DNA of 64,000 nt from Alkanindiges hydrocarboniclasticus (lineage in GTDB: Bacteria > Pseudomonadota > Gammaproteobacteria > Pseudomonadales > Moraxellaceae). Every line of letters starts with the position of its first letter. The first letter of the stretch is position 1. The stretch covers positions 234,560 through 298,559 of the forward strand of contig NZ_MLCN01000008.1 in NCBI RefSeq assembly GCF_001982605.1, read 5' to 3'. A model generated the notes under the pieces. It searched no databases, was not told where the DNA came from, and saw only the letters and a list, made by a program, of their open reading frames with translations. The position numbers and the translations under genes were made by a program. Of the stretch, positions 9,335 to 17,506 are shown piece after piece.

Positions 9335-11002
9335 TTATTTAAATGTGGGTTCAAGCCGCTGTGCCAGTTTGCGTGCTTCTGGATCATCCGGCATGTCATA
9401 TGGTGCTGCTTGTTCAATCGCAGCGCGGATACTGGCATCACAGTCATCATTTCCACTTGACTTGGTGATGACGACCGAGGCGATCTGACCACTGGTAGTG
9501 AGGCTAATTCGTGCCTTGGCCGAGTTACCATCACAGCCTGCCGGTTTACGCCACGCACTTTTCATTCTATTCTGGAAACCTGCAGTTGAAACAGCAGCTA
9601 CTTTTTTAGCTTCTGCCTTGGCATCGGCTTTCGCTTTTGCCTCACTCTCAGCTTTGTCGCGTGCATCATCTTCTGCTTTGCGCTTGGCATCTTCGGCCGC
9701 TTTTGCCTTAGCGTCATCTGCCTTACGTTTAGCATCTTCAGCAGCTTTCGCTTTTGCTTCATTCGCTGCTTTGGCTTTGGCATCAGCCGCGGCTTTTTGT
9801 TTGGCATCGGCATCTGCTTTTGCTTTGGCATCACTTGCAGCTTTCTTTTTAGCGTCGCTATCGGCTTTGGCTTTTGCCTCGGCGTTCGCTTTTCGTTTAG
9901 CCTCAGCATCAGATTTTGCCTTAGCATCAGCGTCGGCTTTACGTTTGGCATCAGCATTTGCTTTAGCCTGTGCATCCTGTGCCCGTTTTTTCTCGGTGTC
10001 TGCCTTGGCTTTTTCAGCATCTGCTTTGGCTTTGCGGTCAGCTTCGGCTGCCTTGCGTTTTTTCTCTTCAGCGGCTTTTGCTTTGGTTTCCTGCTCAGCC
10101 TTACGTGCCTGTTCAGCTTTACGCTTGGCGTCATCAGCCTGACGTTGAGTTTCTTCAGCTTGTTTCTTTTTTTGCTCAGCCGCTTTTTGCTTCTCTTGCT
10201 GTTTAGTTTCTTGTTGCTTACGCTTGGCTTCTGCAGCGGCGTTTGCTTTTGCTGCTTCTTGCGCTTTACGTTTGGTTTCAGCCTTTTCTTCAGCCGCTTT
10301 TAGTTTGGCATCTTGGGTAGCTTTGCGTTTGGCATCCAGTTCTGCCTGACGTTTAGCCTGCGCATCGGCTTTAGCTTGCTCAGCCTTGCGTTCAGCATCG
10401 GCTTTTGCTTGCTGTTGTTTGACTTCGGCTGCTTGTTGCGAGGCCTTTTCCTGTTGTTGCTTTTTCGCTTCAGCAGCTTGTTCCTGAGCCTGCTTTTGTT
10501 GTTCGGCTTTTTGCTCAGCTTGCTTTTTGCGGGTTTCAGCTTTTTGGGCTTCTGCTTGCTTAGCTGCATCACGTGCTTTTTGTTGGGCTTCCTGCTGTTT
10601 TTTCTGCTCAGCATCAGCTTGTTGTTTAGTCTTTTTTTGCTCAGCAGCTTTAAGGGCAGCCAGTTGTTCAGCCGTTGGGCCAGCAGGCTCAGGCTCCACA
10701 ATGGGTGCTGGTTCAACCGCAGGTTCAGGCTCGGCTACTGGCTCTATGACTGGCTCTGTAACCGGTTCAGTTGCAGGGGCTTCATTTGAGGGAGGCGGAG
10801 TGGATGAAGCAGCACTATCCTGCATTTGTTCTAATTGTTCTGGAGTGACCAAAATCGCTTGCAATGGCTTGGGCGGAATGAGCGGATCACTTGTTCCAAA
10901 ATACAGCAAACCACCCAGTAGACTGGCATGCAAAATCAGAGTAATAGCCAGTGGCAGGCGATTTTGTTTAAAAGACGATGGCAAAGGCCGTTTCATTGAC
11001 AT
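9335..11002 (-). CDS. tolA: Tol-Pal inner-membrane linker protein TolA
   Basis: Spans the periplasm and couples the TolQR motor to TolB and Pal. A 555-residue protein, longer than E. coli TolA (421). Domain I has one membrane helix (about residues 17-36, ITLILHASLLGGLLYFG), followed by a Pro/Glu-rich stretch (PVTEPVIEPVAEPEP). Domain II is an extremely long Lys/Ala/Gln/Glu/Asp-rich helix from about residue 114 to 470 built of DAKxKA-type repeats. Domain III (about 471-555) is the compact C-terminal domain, with two cysteines (AGCDG and DDCDAS) that could form a disulfide and end LAQRLEPTFK. It starts 9 bases after the tolR stop. An internal ATG two codons in is an alternative start. Confidence 0.93.
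   Translation of the reverse strand: MSMKRPLPSSFKQNRLPLAITLILHASLLGGLLYFGTSDPLIPPKPLQAILVTPEQLEQMQDSAASSTPPPSNEAPATEPVTEPVIEPVAEPEPAVEPAPIVEPEPAGPTAEQLAALKAAEQKKTKQQADAEQKKQQEAQQKARDAAKQAEAQKAETRKKQAEQKAEQQKQAQEQAAEAKKQQQEKASQQAAEVKQQQAKADAERKAEQAKADAQAKRQAELDAKRKATQDAKLKAAEEKAETKRKAQEAAKANAAAEAKRKQQETKQQEKQKAAEQKKKQAEETQRQADDAKRKAEQARKAEQETKAKAAEEKKRKAAEADRKAKADAEKAKADTEKKRAQDAQAKANADAKRKADADAKAKSDAEAKRKANAEAKAKADSDAKKKAASDAKAKADADAKQKAAADAKAKAANEAKAKAAEDAKRKADDAKAKAAEDAKRKAEDDARDKAESEAKAKADAKAEAKKVAAVSTAGFQNRMKSAWRKPAGCDGNSAKARISLTTSGQIASVVITKSSGNDDCDASIRAAIEQAAPYDMPDDPEARKLAQRLEPTFK
9593..10663 (-). repeat. Degenerate Lys/Ala-rich coding repeat of TolA
   Basis: About 1.07 kb encoding tandem variations of DAKxKA/EAKxKA with occasional Gln-rich blocks. 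The same short words recur at DNA level (for example GCATCxGCTTT on the plus strand), so the region is prone to length variation. It makes long spurious open frames on the opposite strand. Confidence 0.85.
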
Positions 11003-11011
11003 ACGTGATTG

Positions 11012-11464
11012 CTAGCCTTGGGATTTTGGTTGGTCAGTGAGTAAGCCAACCTGACTCAGACCGGCCTCTTGTAGGGTGGACATGAGACCTACCACTTTAC
11101 CGTAGGCCACATTTTCGTCGCCATTAACCAGTACCAGCAGTTTTTGCTGTTTTTGTTCGGCTTCACTTTGGGCTTCGGCCAGTCGGGTTTTCAGTTCATC
11201 GAGCGTTACTTGGTCAATATCATTACCGAATTTCAGGGAATACTGACCATCACTTTCAACTGTGACAATAGCAGGCTGGGTTTCAGACTGAAAAGGAGTA
11301 CTCTTGGCTTGCGGTAAATCAACGGTAATGCCAGAAGTAATCATGGGAGCTGTCACCATAAAAATAACCAGCAATACCAGCATGACATCAATATAGGGCA
11401 CTACATTCATATCACTTTTTAAGGGCTTTTTAATCCGGCCAAACGGGCTGCCTTGCAATGCCAT
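11012..11464 (-). CDS. tolR: Tol-Pal motor subunit TolR (ExbD family)
   Basis: Inner-membrane protein that forms, with TolQ, the proton-driven motor acting on TolA. A 150-residue protein with a short cytoplasmic N-terminus, one membrane helix holding the essential acid (NVVPYIDVMLVLLVIFMV, Asp in YIDV), and a periplasmic ExbD/TolR domain (VTVESDGQYSL, LVNGDENVAYGKVV). Its ATG lies two bases after the tolQ stop codon, so the two genes are translationally coupled. Length and order match the family. Confidence 0.96.
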   Translation of the reverse strand: MALQGSPFGRIKKPLKSDMNVVPYIDVMLVLLVIFMVTAPMITSGITVDLPQAKSTPFQSETQPAIVTVESDGQYSLKFGNDIDQVTLDELKTRLAEAQSEAEQKQQKLLVLVNGDENVAYGKVVGLMSTLQEAGLSQVGLLTDQPKSQG

Positions 11465-11466
11465 AA

Positions 11467-12210
11467 TCAGGCGTCCTCACGCAGGGAACCAGCCATCTGG
11501 TTGCTGGCCTGACTACCTGTACCGGTGCCATCAAGGGATTCACGCTGTAACAGTGCAGTCATTTCCTCGGCAAACAGGGCGCGCTGCTGATAAACTGCCT
11601 CAGACTTGGCGCTATAACGGTTATATGCCAGTACCGCAGGAATCGCTGCAAATAAACCAATCGCGGTAGCAATCAGGGCTTCGGCAATGCCTGGTGCTAC
11701 CGTTGCCAGTGTGACCTGTTCAACCTGTGCCAAGCCAATAAACGCATTCATGATGCCCCAGACCGTACCAAACAGGCCCACATAAGGTGAAACCGAGCCA
11801 ATGCTGGCCAGTGTTGATGCTCCCTGTTCCAGCACATTTTGTTCGCGCGACAGTGACACACGCAGCATGCGCTCTGTACCAGAAATAGTATCTTCACGAC
11901 TGGCCTGACGTTTTTTCAGTTTTAAAAATTCGGTAAAGCCTTCGTAAAATACTGATTCAATTCCTTGGCGATGCGGGTGGGTCTGGGCATTTTTATAGAG
12001 GGTTTTTAAGTCTGCACCCGACCAGAAAATCTTTTCAAAGCTGCTATCCTGCTGGTTACTCTTGCGAAATGTCATTTCCAGTTTGGCAATTAAAAACCAG
12101 CCATAAATGGATGCCAGAAATAAGATCAGCATGACAATCTGAACCACCGGACTGGCATGCAGGATCAAATCAGAAATATTGAGTGATGTTGGAGTTGCAG
12201 TGGTCGGCAT
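11467..12210 (-). CDS. tolQ: Tol-Pal motor subunit TolQ (MotA/TolQ/ExbB family)
   Basis: Three-helix inner-membrane protein that conducts protons with TolR and stabilises TolA. A 247-residue protein. The first membrane helix is at about residues 20-42 (VVQIVMLILFLASIYGWFLI). A large cytoplasmic loop follows with RMLRVSLSREQNVLEQG. The second and third helices are in YVGLFGTVWGIMNAFIGL and GIAEALIATAIGLFAAIPAV, the conserved family signatures. It lies 34 bases downstream of ybgC and couples directly to tolR. Confidence 0.96.
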   Translation of the reverse strand: MPTTATPTSLNISDLILHASPVVQIVMLILFLASIYGWFLIAKLEMTFRKSNQQDSSFEKIFWSGADLKTLYKNAQTHPHRQGIESVFYEGFTEFLKLKKRQASREDTISGTERMLRVSLSREQNVLEQGASTLASIGSVSPYVGLFGTVWGIMNAFIGLAQVEQVTLATVAPGIAEALIATAIGLFAAIPAVLAYNRYSAKSEAVYQQRALFAEEMTALLQRESLDGTGTGSQASNQMAGSLREDA

Positions 12211-12244
12211 GGTTATTTCACAAAAATAAAAAGGGATAATGAAA

Positions 12245-12643
12245 CTAAGGGGCTGATTTTACAATCAGATCATGGATAAATTCTGGAATTCTTCGGGGTT
12301 TTAACTGAGCATCCAGACAGGCTAGTGTAACGTTTGCAGAAGCCAGCAGCATTTCATCACGGTAAATATTTTGCTGCAAGGTAAATGATACTGATTTACA
12401 CGAACTTACATCAACAGTCACAACCAGTAAATTATCCATAAAAATGGGCTTATGGTATTGCACATTGATCTGGTGTACCACAAATGAATAATCGTGCTGG
12501 TCCCAATAATGCTGGACACCCAGCGCGCGTAGCCATTCGGTGCGTGCCCGCTCAAAATAACGGATATGGTTGGCATGGTACACAATACCACCGGCATCGG
12601 TATCTTCAATATAAACCCGAATGGGAAACCGGAATGTAGTCAA
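12245..12643 (-). CDS. ybgC: Tol-Pal-associated acyl-CoA thioesterase YbgC
   Basis: Hotdog-fold thioesterase of 132 residues that starts the tol-pal operon. The 4HBT motif is present near the N-terminus (YIEDTDAGGIVYHANHIRYF, with the catalytic Asp in TDAGG), followed by RARTEWLRALG. YbgC enzymes hydrolyse short- to medium-chain acyl-CoA and have been linked to phospholipid metabolism in some bacteria; why the gene is linked to tol-pal is not fully settled. AAGGAG lies upstream of the ATG. The 320 bases upstream presumably hold the operon promoter. Confidence 0.94.
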   Translation of the reverse strand: MTTFRFPIRVYIEDTDAGGIVYHANHIRYFERARTEWLRALGVQHYWDQHDYSFVVHQINVQYHKPIFMDNLLVVTVDVSSCKSVSFTLQQNIYRDEMLLASANVTLACLDAQLKPRRIPEFIHDLIVKSAP

Positions 12644-12963
12644 GGCAAGCTCCTTTGTTTTACCGACTAAATTTTATTTAAGAGGTTTAAGCAAGTAGGG
12701 GAGGACTGTAACGTCAGTCTAAACAGGAATTAATGCAATAACATATTATAAGAATTTTGCAGTCAGCAAGTGTTAGTGTGTGATTAATTCATTAAATTAA
12801 GGCATTAATTAATGAAAAAAGTATTGAAGCTGCTTGAATCTGTGCGGGGCCTGAAGCAGTTTATAAACTTTTAAGATCATGTCAGTTTAAAGATCAAGGG
12901 CATTGAATTGTCGAAAGCTGCCAGACATATGACAACTTTCGATACCACGACAATTAGCAGTGA
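12644..12963. other. Gene-free stretch between ybgC and the Bor lipoprotein pair
   Basis: It must hold the ybgC-tol-pal promoter (minus strand, right of 12643) and the 3' end of the Bor transcript (left of 12964). I see no confident -35/-10 pair. A 20-codon frame from 12812 (MKKVLKLLES...) has only a distant Shine-Dalgarno and is not called. A pair of overlapping inverted repeats lies at 12906-12955. Confidence 0.6.
12906..12955 (-). repeat. Overlapping inverted repeats after the Bor genes
   Basis: Outer arms AATTGTCG (12906-12913) and CGACAATT (12948-12955). An inner pair TCGAAAG (12911-12917) and CTTTCGA (12936-12942) shares bases with the left outer arm, so the two stems compete. The element starts 9 bases past the stop of the second Bor gene. 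There is no T-run, so it may be an RNA 3'-end stabiliser or a protein site rather than a classical terminator. Confidence 0.5.
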
Positions 12964-13257
12964 TTACTGGCAATAGACATTGGCAGTACGTGGCGCATAA
13001 ATACCAATGGTAATTACGCCCAGAATAATATCCATGGGTTCCTGTACGGTTTGAACTTTGGCCACTTTATCGGCACTGCCACAGATTTGTGCCGCATTAA
13101 GCGTTTTTTCCTGACCAATGCCCCAGAACAGGAACGATTGGGATTCAGAATGCTTAGGCACGGTTTGTGAATTTTTCTTGATTAAACCTGTTTGGGTGGC
13201 GCAACCGCTCGCCAATAAAGTACTGCCCATAACAACCGCTAATAGAATTTTTTTCAT
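12964..13257 (-). CDS. Bor-family outer-membrane lipoprotein (copy 2)
   Basis: A 97-residue lipoprotein: signal peptide MKKILLAVVMGSTLLASGC with Cys19 as the lipidation site. The mature region matches Bor of phage lambda and Iss of E. coli: a SFLFWGIGQEKTLNAAQIC segment, then KVAKVQTVQEP and an Ile/Gly-rich hydrophobic stretch ending PRTANVYCQ. Two conserved cysteines (AAQIC and VYC) fit a disulfide. Bor/Iss proteins are surface lipoproteins associated with serum resistance in E. coli; whether that applies here is unknown. It lies 15 bases after its paralogue, has GGAGA upstream, and is more diverged from lambda Bor than copy 1. Confidence 0.88.
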   Translation of the reverse strand: MKKILLAVVMGSTLLASGCATQTGLIKKNSQTVPKHSESQSFLFWGIGQEKTLNAAQICGSADKVAKVQTVQEPMDIILGVITIGIYAPRTANVYCQ

Positions 13258-13272
13258 TGACTTATTCTCCAG

Positions 13273-13560
13273 TTATTTGCAGTAAACACGAATTTGACGC
13301 GGGGTAAATAAACCGTAGGTCAGATTACCCAGCAACCCGTTTAAAAAGGTCTGTTGCGTTTGAACTTTGGCAATCTTGTCAGCGCCATCACATACTTCAG
13401 CTGCATTTACTTCTTGTTCCTGACCAATACCGGAAACAAAGAAAGGCTGCATTTTATTGTATGACGGTGTGCTGTTTCCGCCATTCGCCATCAAATAAGT
13501 TTGTGTAGTACACCCGGAAGCCAGGATTGCAAGAAGGCTTGCAATTGCAATTTTTTTCAT
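13273..13560 (-). CDS. Bor-family outer-membrane lipoprotein (copy 1)
   Basis: A 95-residue lipoprotein with signal peptide MKKIAIASLLAILASGC and lipidated Cys17. The core FFVSGIGQEQEVNAAEVCDG, followed by VQTQQTFLNGLLG and ending TPRQIRVYCK, is very close to phage lambda Bor and E. coli Iss as I know them (FFVSGIGQ, QQTFVNGLLG, RVYC). It is transcribed first in a tandem pair with the diverged copy at 12964-13257. A purine-rich GGGGTAAAAG precedes the ATG. I see no other phage genes nearby, so the pair looks chromosomal rather than prophage-borne. Confidence 0.92.
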   Translation of the reverse strand: MKKIAIASLLAILASGCTTQTYLMANGGNSTPSYNKMQPFFVSGIGQEQEVNAAEVCDGADKIAKVQTQQTFLNGLLGNLTYGLFTPRQIRVYCK

Positions 13561-14010
13561 CTTTTACCCCAAATTGTAATTGTGCTTTACTTAAATTAAC
13601 AAAGCGCACACATTCTACTTGAAGTGTCATGATGTTGGTATGGACGAAAATAAAAAAGATAAAGGCTGGAATAGCCTAAGTGTGAACTGGTGCACTGATA
13701 TTTTGATTATTCAATTTGAATATGATTACAAGTTTTTTACAGCATGCTCAATTGAACCAGCTTGCCCTGAATAACAAGCTTAATTCTTGCCATTCAGGCC
13801 AGACATGGCTTTTCGCCTTGCAAGTGGGTGAGCTATCTTTAGCACTCAGGCATAGCCTTCGTCTTGCGCAGGGGCACGGCATGAGAACTTGCGGAATATA
13901 TTACTCAAATGCAAGGCTTCTCCCTGCATTTGAGCGAAGCGCTCATCTTGCGCACTGCGTCTTGTACTTCGCTTAAATTACTAATTTAAACTCGTTTAGG
14001 ACAGCAATTC
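13561..14010. other. Hairpin-rich gene-free stretch
   Basis: No convincing gene. A plus-strand frame 13716-13976 (86 codons) has no clear ribosome-binding site, no recognisable domain and crosses a strong hairpin at 13904-13934. Words such as CTTGCGCA, CTTCG and GCGCTC recur between 13810 and 13970, suggesting a degenerate dispersed repeat or a structured RNA. The right end flanks the ruvB stop; the left end should carry the promoter of the Bor pair. Confidence 0.5.
13904..13934. repeat. Strong inverted repeat (hairpin)
   Basis: Arms of 13 bases, CTCAAATGCAAGG (13904-13916) and CCCTGCATTTGAG (13922-13934), pair at 12 of 13 positions around a 5-base loop. A smaller inverted repeat GAGCG/CGCTC with a 3-base loop follows immediately at 13932-13944. 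There is no adjacent T-run, so a simple terminator is unlikely. Confidence 0.7.
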
Positions 14011-15024
14011 TCAATTTCCGCTATTTCCTCGCTCAGGGGGTACCATGTCAAACTGGTAATAGGCCTGATTGGTGGCAATACGGCCACGTGCAGTGCGCAT
14101 GGCAAAACCTTGCTGAATCAGGTAAGGCTCAATCACGTCTTCCAATGTACCACTATCTTCTGCCATGGCGGCGGCCAGTGCTTCAATACCGGCAGGCCCG
14201 CCATTAAAGCGTTCCAGCAGCATTTGCAAATAACGGCGATCCAGCGTATCCAGTCCGTTTTTATCCACGTTGAGCATATCCAATGCGCGCTGGGCAATAT
14301 CCTGTGTGACTTCGCCATTGCCTTTGACTTCGGCATAATCACGCACGCGACGCAGCAAGCGGTTGGCAATACGCGGTGTGCCACGGGCGCGTCGGGCAAT
14401 TTCCTGAGCGCCATCTGGGGTCATGGGAATACCCATCAGGCTGGCCGAGCGATGCACAATATGAGTGAGGTCGGCAACCGAATAAAATTCCAGTCGTTGC
14501 ACAATCCCAAAACGGTCACGCAGCGGCGAGGTCAATAAACCGGCGCGTGTCGTTGCTGCCACCAGTGTAAAAGGAGGCAGGTCGAGCTTAATGGAACGCG
14601 CCGCCGGGCCTTCACCAATCATGATATCCAGCTGGTAATCTTCCATGGCCGGATACAGGATTTCCTCAATCACAGGCGACAGGCGATGGATTTCATCAAT
14701 AAACAGCACATCGCCATGCTCAAGGTTGGTTAGCAGGGCAGCCAGGTCACCTGCACGCTCCAGCACCGGGCCAGAGGTGGATTTTAAGTTGCCGCCCATT
14801 TCACGGGCAATAATATTGGCCAGTGTGGTTTTACCCAAACCCGGCGGACCAAAAATCAGGGTGTGATCCAGCGCTTCCTGACGGCTGCGTGCCGCATGAA
14901 TAAAAATTTCCATTTGTTCACGCACAACCGGCTGCCCTACATAGTCTTCCAGACTGGTAGGACGAATCGCACGATCAAAATGATCTTCTGGCTTTTCAGT
15001 GGCCGTAATTAATCGATCTTGCAT
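14011..15024 (-). CDS. ruvB: Holliday junction branch-migration helicase RuvB
   Basis: AAA+ motor that, with RuvA, drives branch migration at Holliday junctions in recombinational repair. A 337-residue protein. Walker A is [15 protein letters not shown] (about residues 58-72), Walker [10 protein letters not shown], sensor/arginine-finger region [16 protein letters not shown], and a C-terminal winged helix ending [15 protein letters not shown]. The N-terminus ([11 protein letters not shown]) and length are canonical. It follows ruvA by 69 bases on the same strand; ruvC is not present here. Confidence 0.97.
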   Translation of the reverse strand: MQDRLITATEKPEDHFDRAIRPTSLEDYVGQPVVREQMEIFIHAARSRQEALDHTLIFGPPGLGKTTLANIIAREMGGNLKSTSGPVLERAGDLAALLTNLEHGDVLFIDEIHRLSPVIEEILYPAMEDYQLDIMIGEGPAARSIKLDLPPFTLVAATTRAGLLTSPLRDRFGIVQRLEFYSVADLTHIVHRSASLMGIPMTPDGAQEIARRARGTPRIANRLLRRVRDYAEVKGNGEVTQDIAQRALDMLNVDKNGLDTLDRRYLQMLLERFNGGPAGIEALAAAMAEDSGTLEDVIEPYLIQQGFAMRTARGRIATNQAYYQFDMVPPERGNSGN

Positions 15025-15093
15025 GATTCCTCACCTAATTTTTTGCTCAACCTTCTCACTCAATCATTATGTGAAATAGGCTTACTTAATCAC

Positions 15094-15702
15094 TTATTGC
15101 TTCATCATTGACTTTAGGGCAGCACGAATCAGGTCAGCCGTTTCAGTGAATTCACTTTTTACGGCGCCAATGGCTTTTTGCGCTTCGAGCGGTTTATAGC
15201 CTAAAGAAACTAGCGCTGCTTCGGCTTCGGCCACCGGTGAAACGCTGGTGATGCCAAACTGATGGCTGCCCAGACTACTACCATCGCTACCACTGCTGCT
15301 TAAATTTTGCAGGCGATCACGCAGCTCAATCACCAGACGCTCGGCGGTTTTTTTGCCAACGCCAGGAATGCGGGTTAGGGTTGTCACGTCCTGCATGTCA
15401 ATCGCCTGAATCATCATGGCGCTGCTCATGCTGGATAAAATGCTGAGTGCTAGCTTTGGCCCAACGCCATTAACCTTAATCAAGGTACGAAACAGGGCTT
15501 TGTCGGTGGTGTCAGAAAAGCCGTATAGCAAATGCGCATCTTCACGTACCACCAGATGGGTCCATAGGGTTACATTCTGGCCGGGATTAAGCTGGCAAAA
15601 AGTGGACAGTGGCGTGTCAATTTCATAACCCACACCGTTGACTTCCAGTAAAACTACCGGCGCTTCCAGTGCGCGCACCACACCAGTTAGGGAACCAATC
15701 AT
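15094..15702 (-). CDS. ruvA: Holliday junction DNA-binding protein RuvA
   Basis: Tetrameric protein that binds the four-way junction and loads RuvB. A 202-residue protein starting MIGSLTGVV, the family's usual N-terminus; a TTG four codons upstream is rejected. The N-terminal OB domain (about 1-63) contains VGYEIDTPLS. Two helix-hairpin-helix motifs follow (FRTLIKVNGVGPKLALSILS and LTRIPGVGKKTAERLVIEL). A flexible Ser/Gly linker leads to the C-terminal RuvB-binding domain (AEAALVSLGYKPLEAQKAI). It lies between dgt and ruvB on the minus strand. Confidence 0.97.
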   Translation of the reverse strand: MIGSLTGVVRALEAPVVLLEVNGVGYEIDTPLSTFCQLNPGQNVTLWTHLVVREDAHLLYGFSDTTDKALFRTLIKVNGVGPKLALSILSSMSSAMMIQAIDMQDVTTLTRIPGVGKKTAERLVIELRDRLQNLSSSGSDGSSLGSHQFGITSVSPVAEAEAALVSLGYKPLEAQKAIGAVKSEFTETADLIRAALKSMMKQ

Positions 15703-15759
15703 ATAAATACTCAAAGAAAAATGAATGTGACAACAAAGTGGCTTAACCTGGATTATCCG

Positions 15760-17121
15760 TTAAAGCAGGGTAACCCGGTTGCCTTGTAGTTCCTGTGACA
15801 GTCCATAGGCCTGATGGTCTGACAAGCTGCTGAGCATATCCAGAATCTGCATGATGTTGTGATAATGAAAGCTAGGGTCTTCATTCAGCACCGCGCCATG
15901 CGCGTGTAAAATATGCATCAGGCGCTGTTCTCGAAAACTTAAATGATGCTGCTTAACTGCCAGCGGCATAAACGCATCCAGCAGTATATGCAAACTGGAA
16001 TTGGCTACCAGCTCCAGACGCGCTTTTTGCGGATGGGTAAAAATCCGCTCACGGGCCAGATTTTTGGCAGCTTCCACACCATGACACAAATCTGGGGGGC
16101 AGTGATCCAGCAAACTGCCTTTAAGCTGTCCAGCCAGAATCTGGTCATGCTGGCGCTTAAAGGCATCGGTTACTTCATCCACCAGCCGTTTCATGGCACG
16201 GCCGCGTAGGGCAGCCAGTTTTTGTGGAATGGGCACATTACGGCTAATTTCATCCGGTGCGCCATAATCGGCGATTAACGTTAAAAACAGTGGCTCGACT
16301 TCATGATAGTGCAGCATGCCCAATTGCAAGCCATCTTCCAGATCAATCAGTGCATAGCAAATGTCATCTGCTGCTTCCAGCAAATAAGTCAGCGGATGGC
16401 GGCAAAACTGATAATCACCAGTTTGAATCAGGCCCAGATGCTCGGCAATTTCCTGCAAAATGCCTTTTTCACTCTGGTAACAGCCAAACTTGGCACGTTT
16501 ATGCGAGGGATGCAGGCTGGCTGGATCAAGCGGTTTTGCCAGCCATGGATATTTTAAATAAGCGCCCAGCGTGGCATAAGTCAGGCGCATACCGCCATCA
16601 TCGGGGTGATATTCCAGCCGGCTGAGTACGCGTAAACCCTGAGCATTGCCTTCAAACTGGCATACATCAGCGCGCTGTTCTGCGGTTAGTGAAATCAGCA
16701 AATGCTGGTGTTTCGGGTCTTCAAACCAGTCACGAATTGCATATTCACCTGCATGGCCAAATGGCGGATTACCAATATCATGGGCCAGACAGGCTGCCTG
16801 AATAATCGCGCCAACATCGGCCACATCAATCCATGCAGGCAATTCATCGCGGATTTTTTCAGCGGCCAGCATTCCCAGTGAGCGGCCAATACAGGACACT
16901 TCCAGCGAATGGGTCAGGCGGGTGTGAATCCCATCGTTTTGGGTGAGGGGATGCACCTGCGTCTTGCGGTTGAGTTGCCGAAAACTGCTGGAAAAGATAA
17001 TCCGGTCATAATCCTTATGAAAGGCAGTACGGCCCTGCTCACCGCTTTTATCTGATGTGCGGTTTTTTTTACTACCCAGCCGAATGGGGGAAAGTAGCTG
17101 TGCCCAACGCATGACTTGCAT
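15760..17121 (-). CDS. dgt: Deoxyguanosinetriphosphate triphosphohydrolase
   Basis: HD-domain enzyme that cleaves dGTP (and often other dNTPs) to the nucleoside and tripolyphosphate, controlling nucleotide pools. A 453-residue protein. The metal site is complete: HTRLTHSLEV (His66/His71 region) and CLAHDIGNPPFGHAGE (HD at residues 114-115), with a later Asp in LEAADDICYALIDLED. The start RRGxxRxxFxxDxDRI-like region is present (GRTAFHKDYDRIIFSSSFR). The start at MQVMRW is uncertain by three codons; no clear ribosome-binding site is seen. It probably starts the dgt-ruvA-ruvB run. Confidence 0.94.
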   Translation of the reverse strand: MQVMRWAQLLSPIRLGSKKNRTSDKSGEQGRTAFHKDYDRIIFSSSFRQLNRKTQVHPLTQNDGIHTRLTHSLEVSCIGRSLGMLAAEKIRDELPAWIDVADVGAIIQAACLAHDIGNPPFGHAGEYAIRDWFEDPKHQHLLISLTAEQRADVCQFEGNAQGLRVLSRLEYHPDDGGMRLTYATLGAYLKYPWLAKPLDPASLHPSHKRAKFGCYQSEKGILQEIAEHLGLIQTGDYQFCRHPLTYLLEAADDICYALIDLEDGLQLGMLHYHEVEPLFLTLIADYGAPDEISRNVPIPQKLAALRGRAMKRLVDEVTDAFKRQHDQILAGQLKGSLLDHCPPDLCHGVEAAKNLARERIFTHPQKARLELVANSSLHILLDAFMPLAVKQHHLSFREQRLMHILHAHGAVLNEDPSFHYHNIMQILDMLSSLSDHQAYGLSQELQGNRVTLL

Positions 17122-17506
17122 AGAATGTAATAGTATTATTCAGAAGGCTAATTATAACTGATCATGCCAAAAATTATCCGCTTATGCGAGGCTTGCAGAA
17201 GTTAGAAGCGTCAAAATATGACGTACTTGAGCTGGAGGTTGCTTCGGTTAGTTAGTAAAAAATACAAGTTATTTTAACAAAAACATATTATTTTACTGAT
17301 AAATATTGCTAAAAACGCTTTGGCCTACCCAATTTTCCAGCTTTTAGCAAAATAGATAAAAATCTTACTATAAAACAGTGTGATTCATTACGACATACAG
17401 ATGATGAGACAGGCATGCTGGCTTCACAAAGAGAGCAATGCACCTGAAATAAAAGTTTTGAATTTATCTCAAGTCATTGATCAAGTTTAAAAAGTGGAGT
17501 CAAAAT
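17122..17506. other. Divergent intergenic region dgt / LEA-like gene
   Basis: 385 bases between two divergent starts, A+T-rich in the middle. It must contain promoters in both directions, but I cannot name a -35/-10 pair with confidence. GTGGAG at 17494-17499 is the ribosome-binding site of the gene starting at 17507. No RNA gene or long repeat seen. Confidence 0.5.

Noticed and set aside
9498..10789. Long open frames on the plus strand opposite tolA (Ala/Ser- and Phe/Leu-rich)
   Set aside because: They are antisense shadows of the Lys/Ala repeat of TolA; composition is purely the complement of the repeat and there are no ribosome-binding sites.
12812..12874. 20-codon frame MKKVLKLLES... upstream of ybgC
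   Set aside because: Too short, distant AAGG, no conservation information; could be chance in A+T-rich DNA.
13716..13976. 86-codon plus-strand frame near ruvB as a gene
   Set aside because: No clear ribosome-binding site, no domain, and it crosses two inverted repeats; recorded as a repeat-rich element instead.
16257..16625. 122-codon plus-strand frame opposite dgt
   Set aside because: Antisense to a conserved enzyme; low-confidence composition and no ribosome-binding site.
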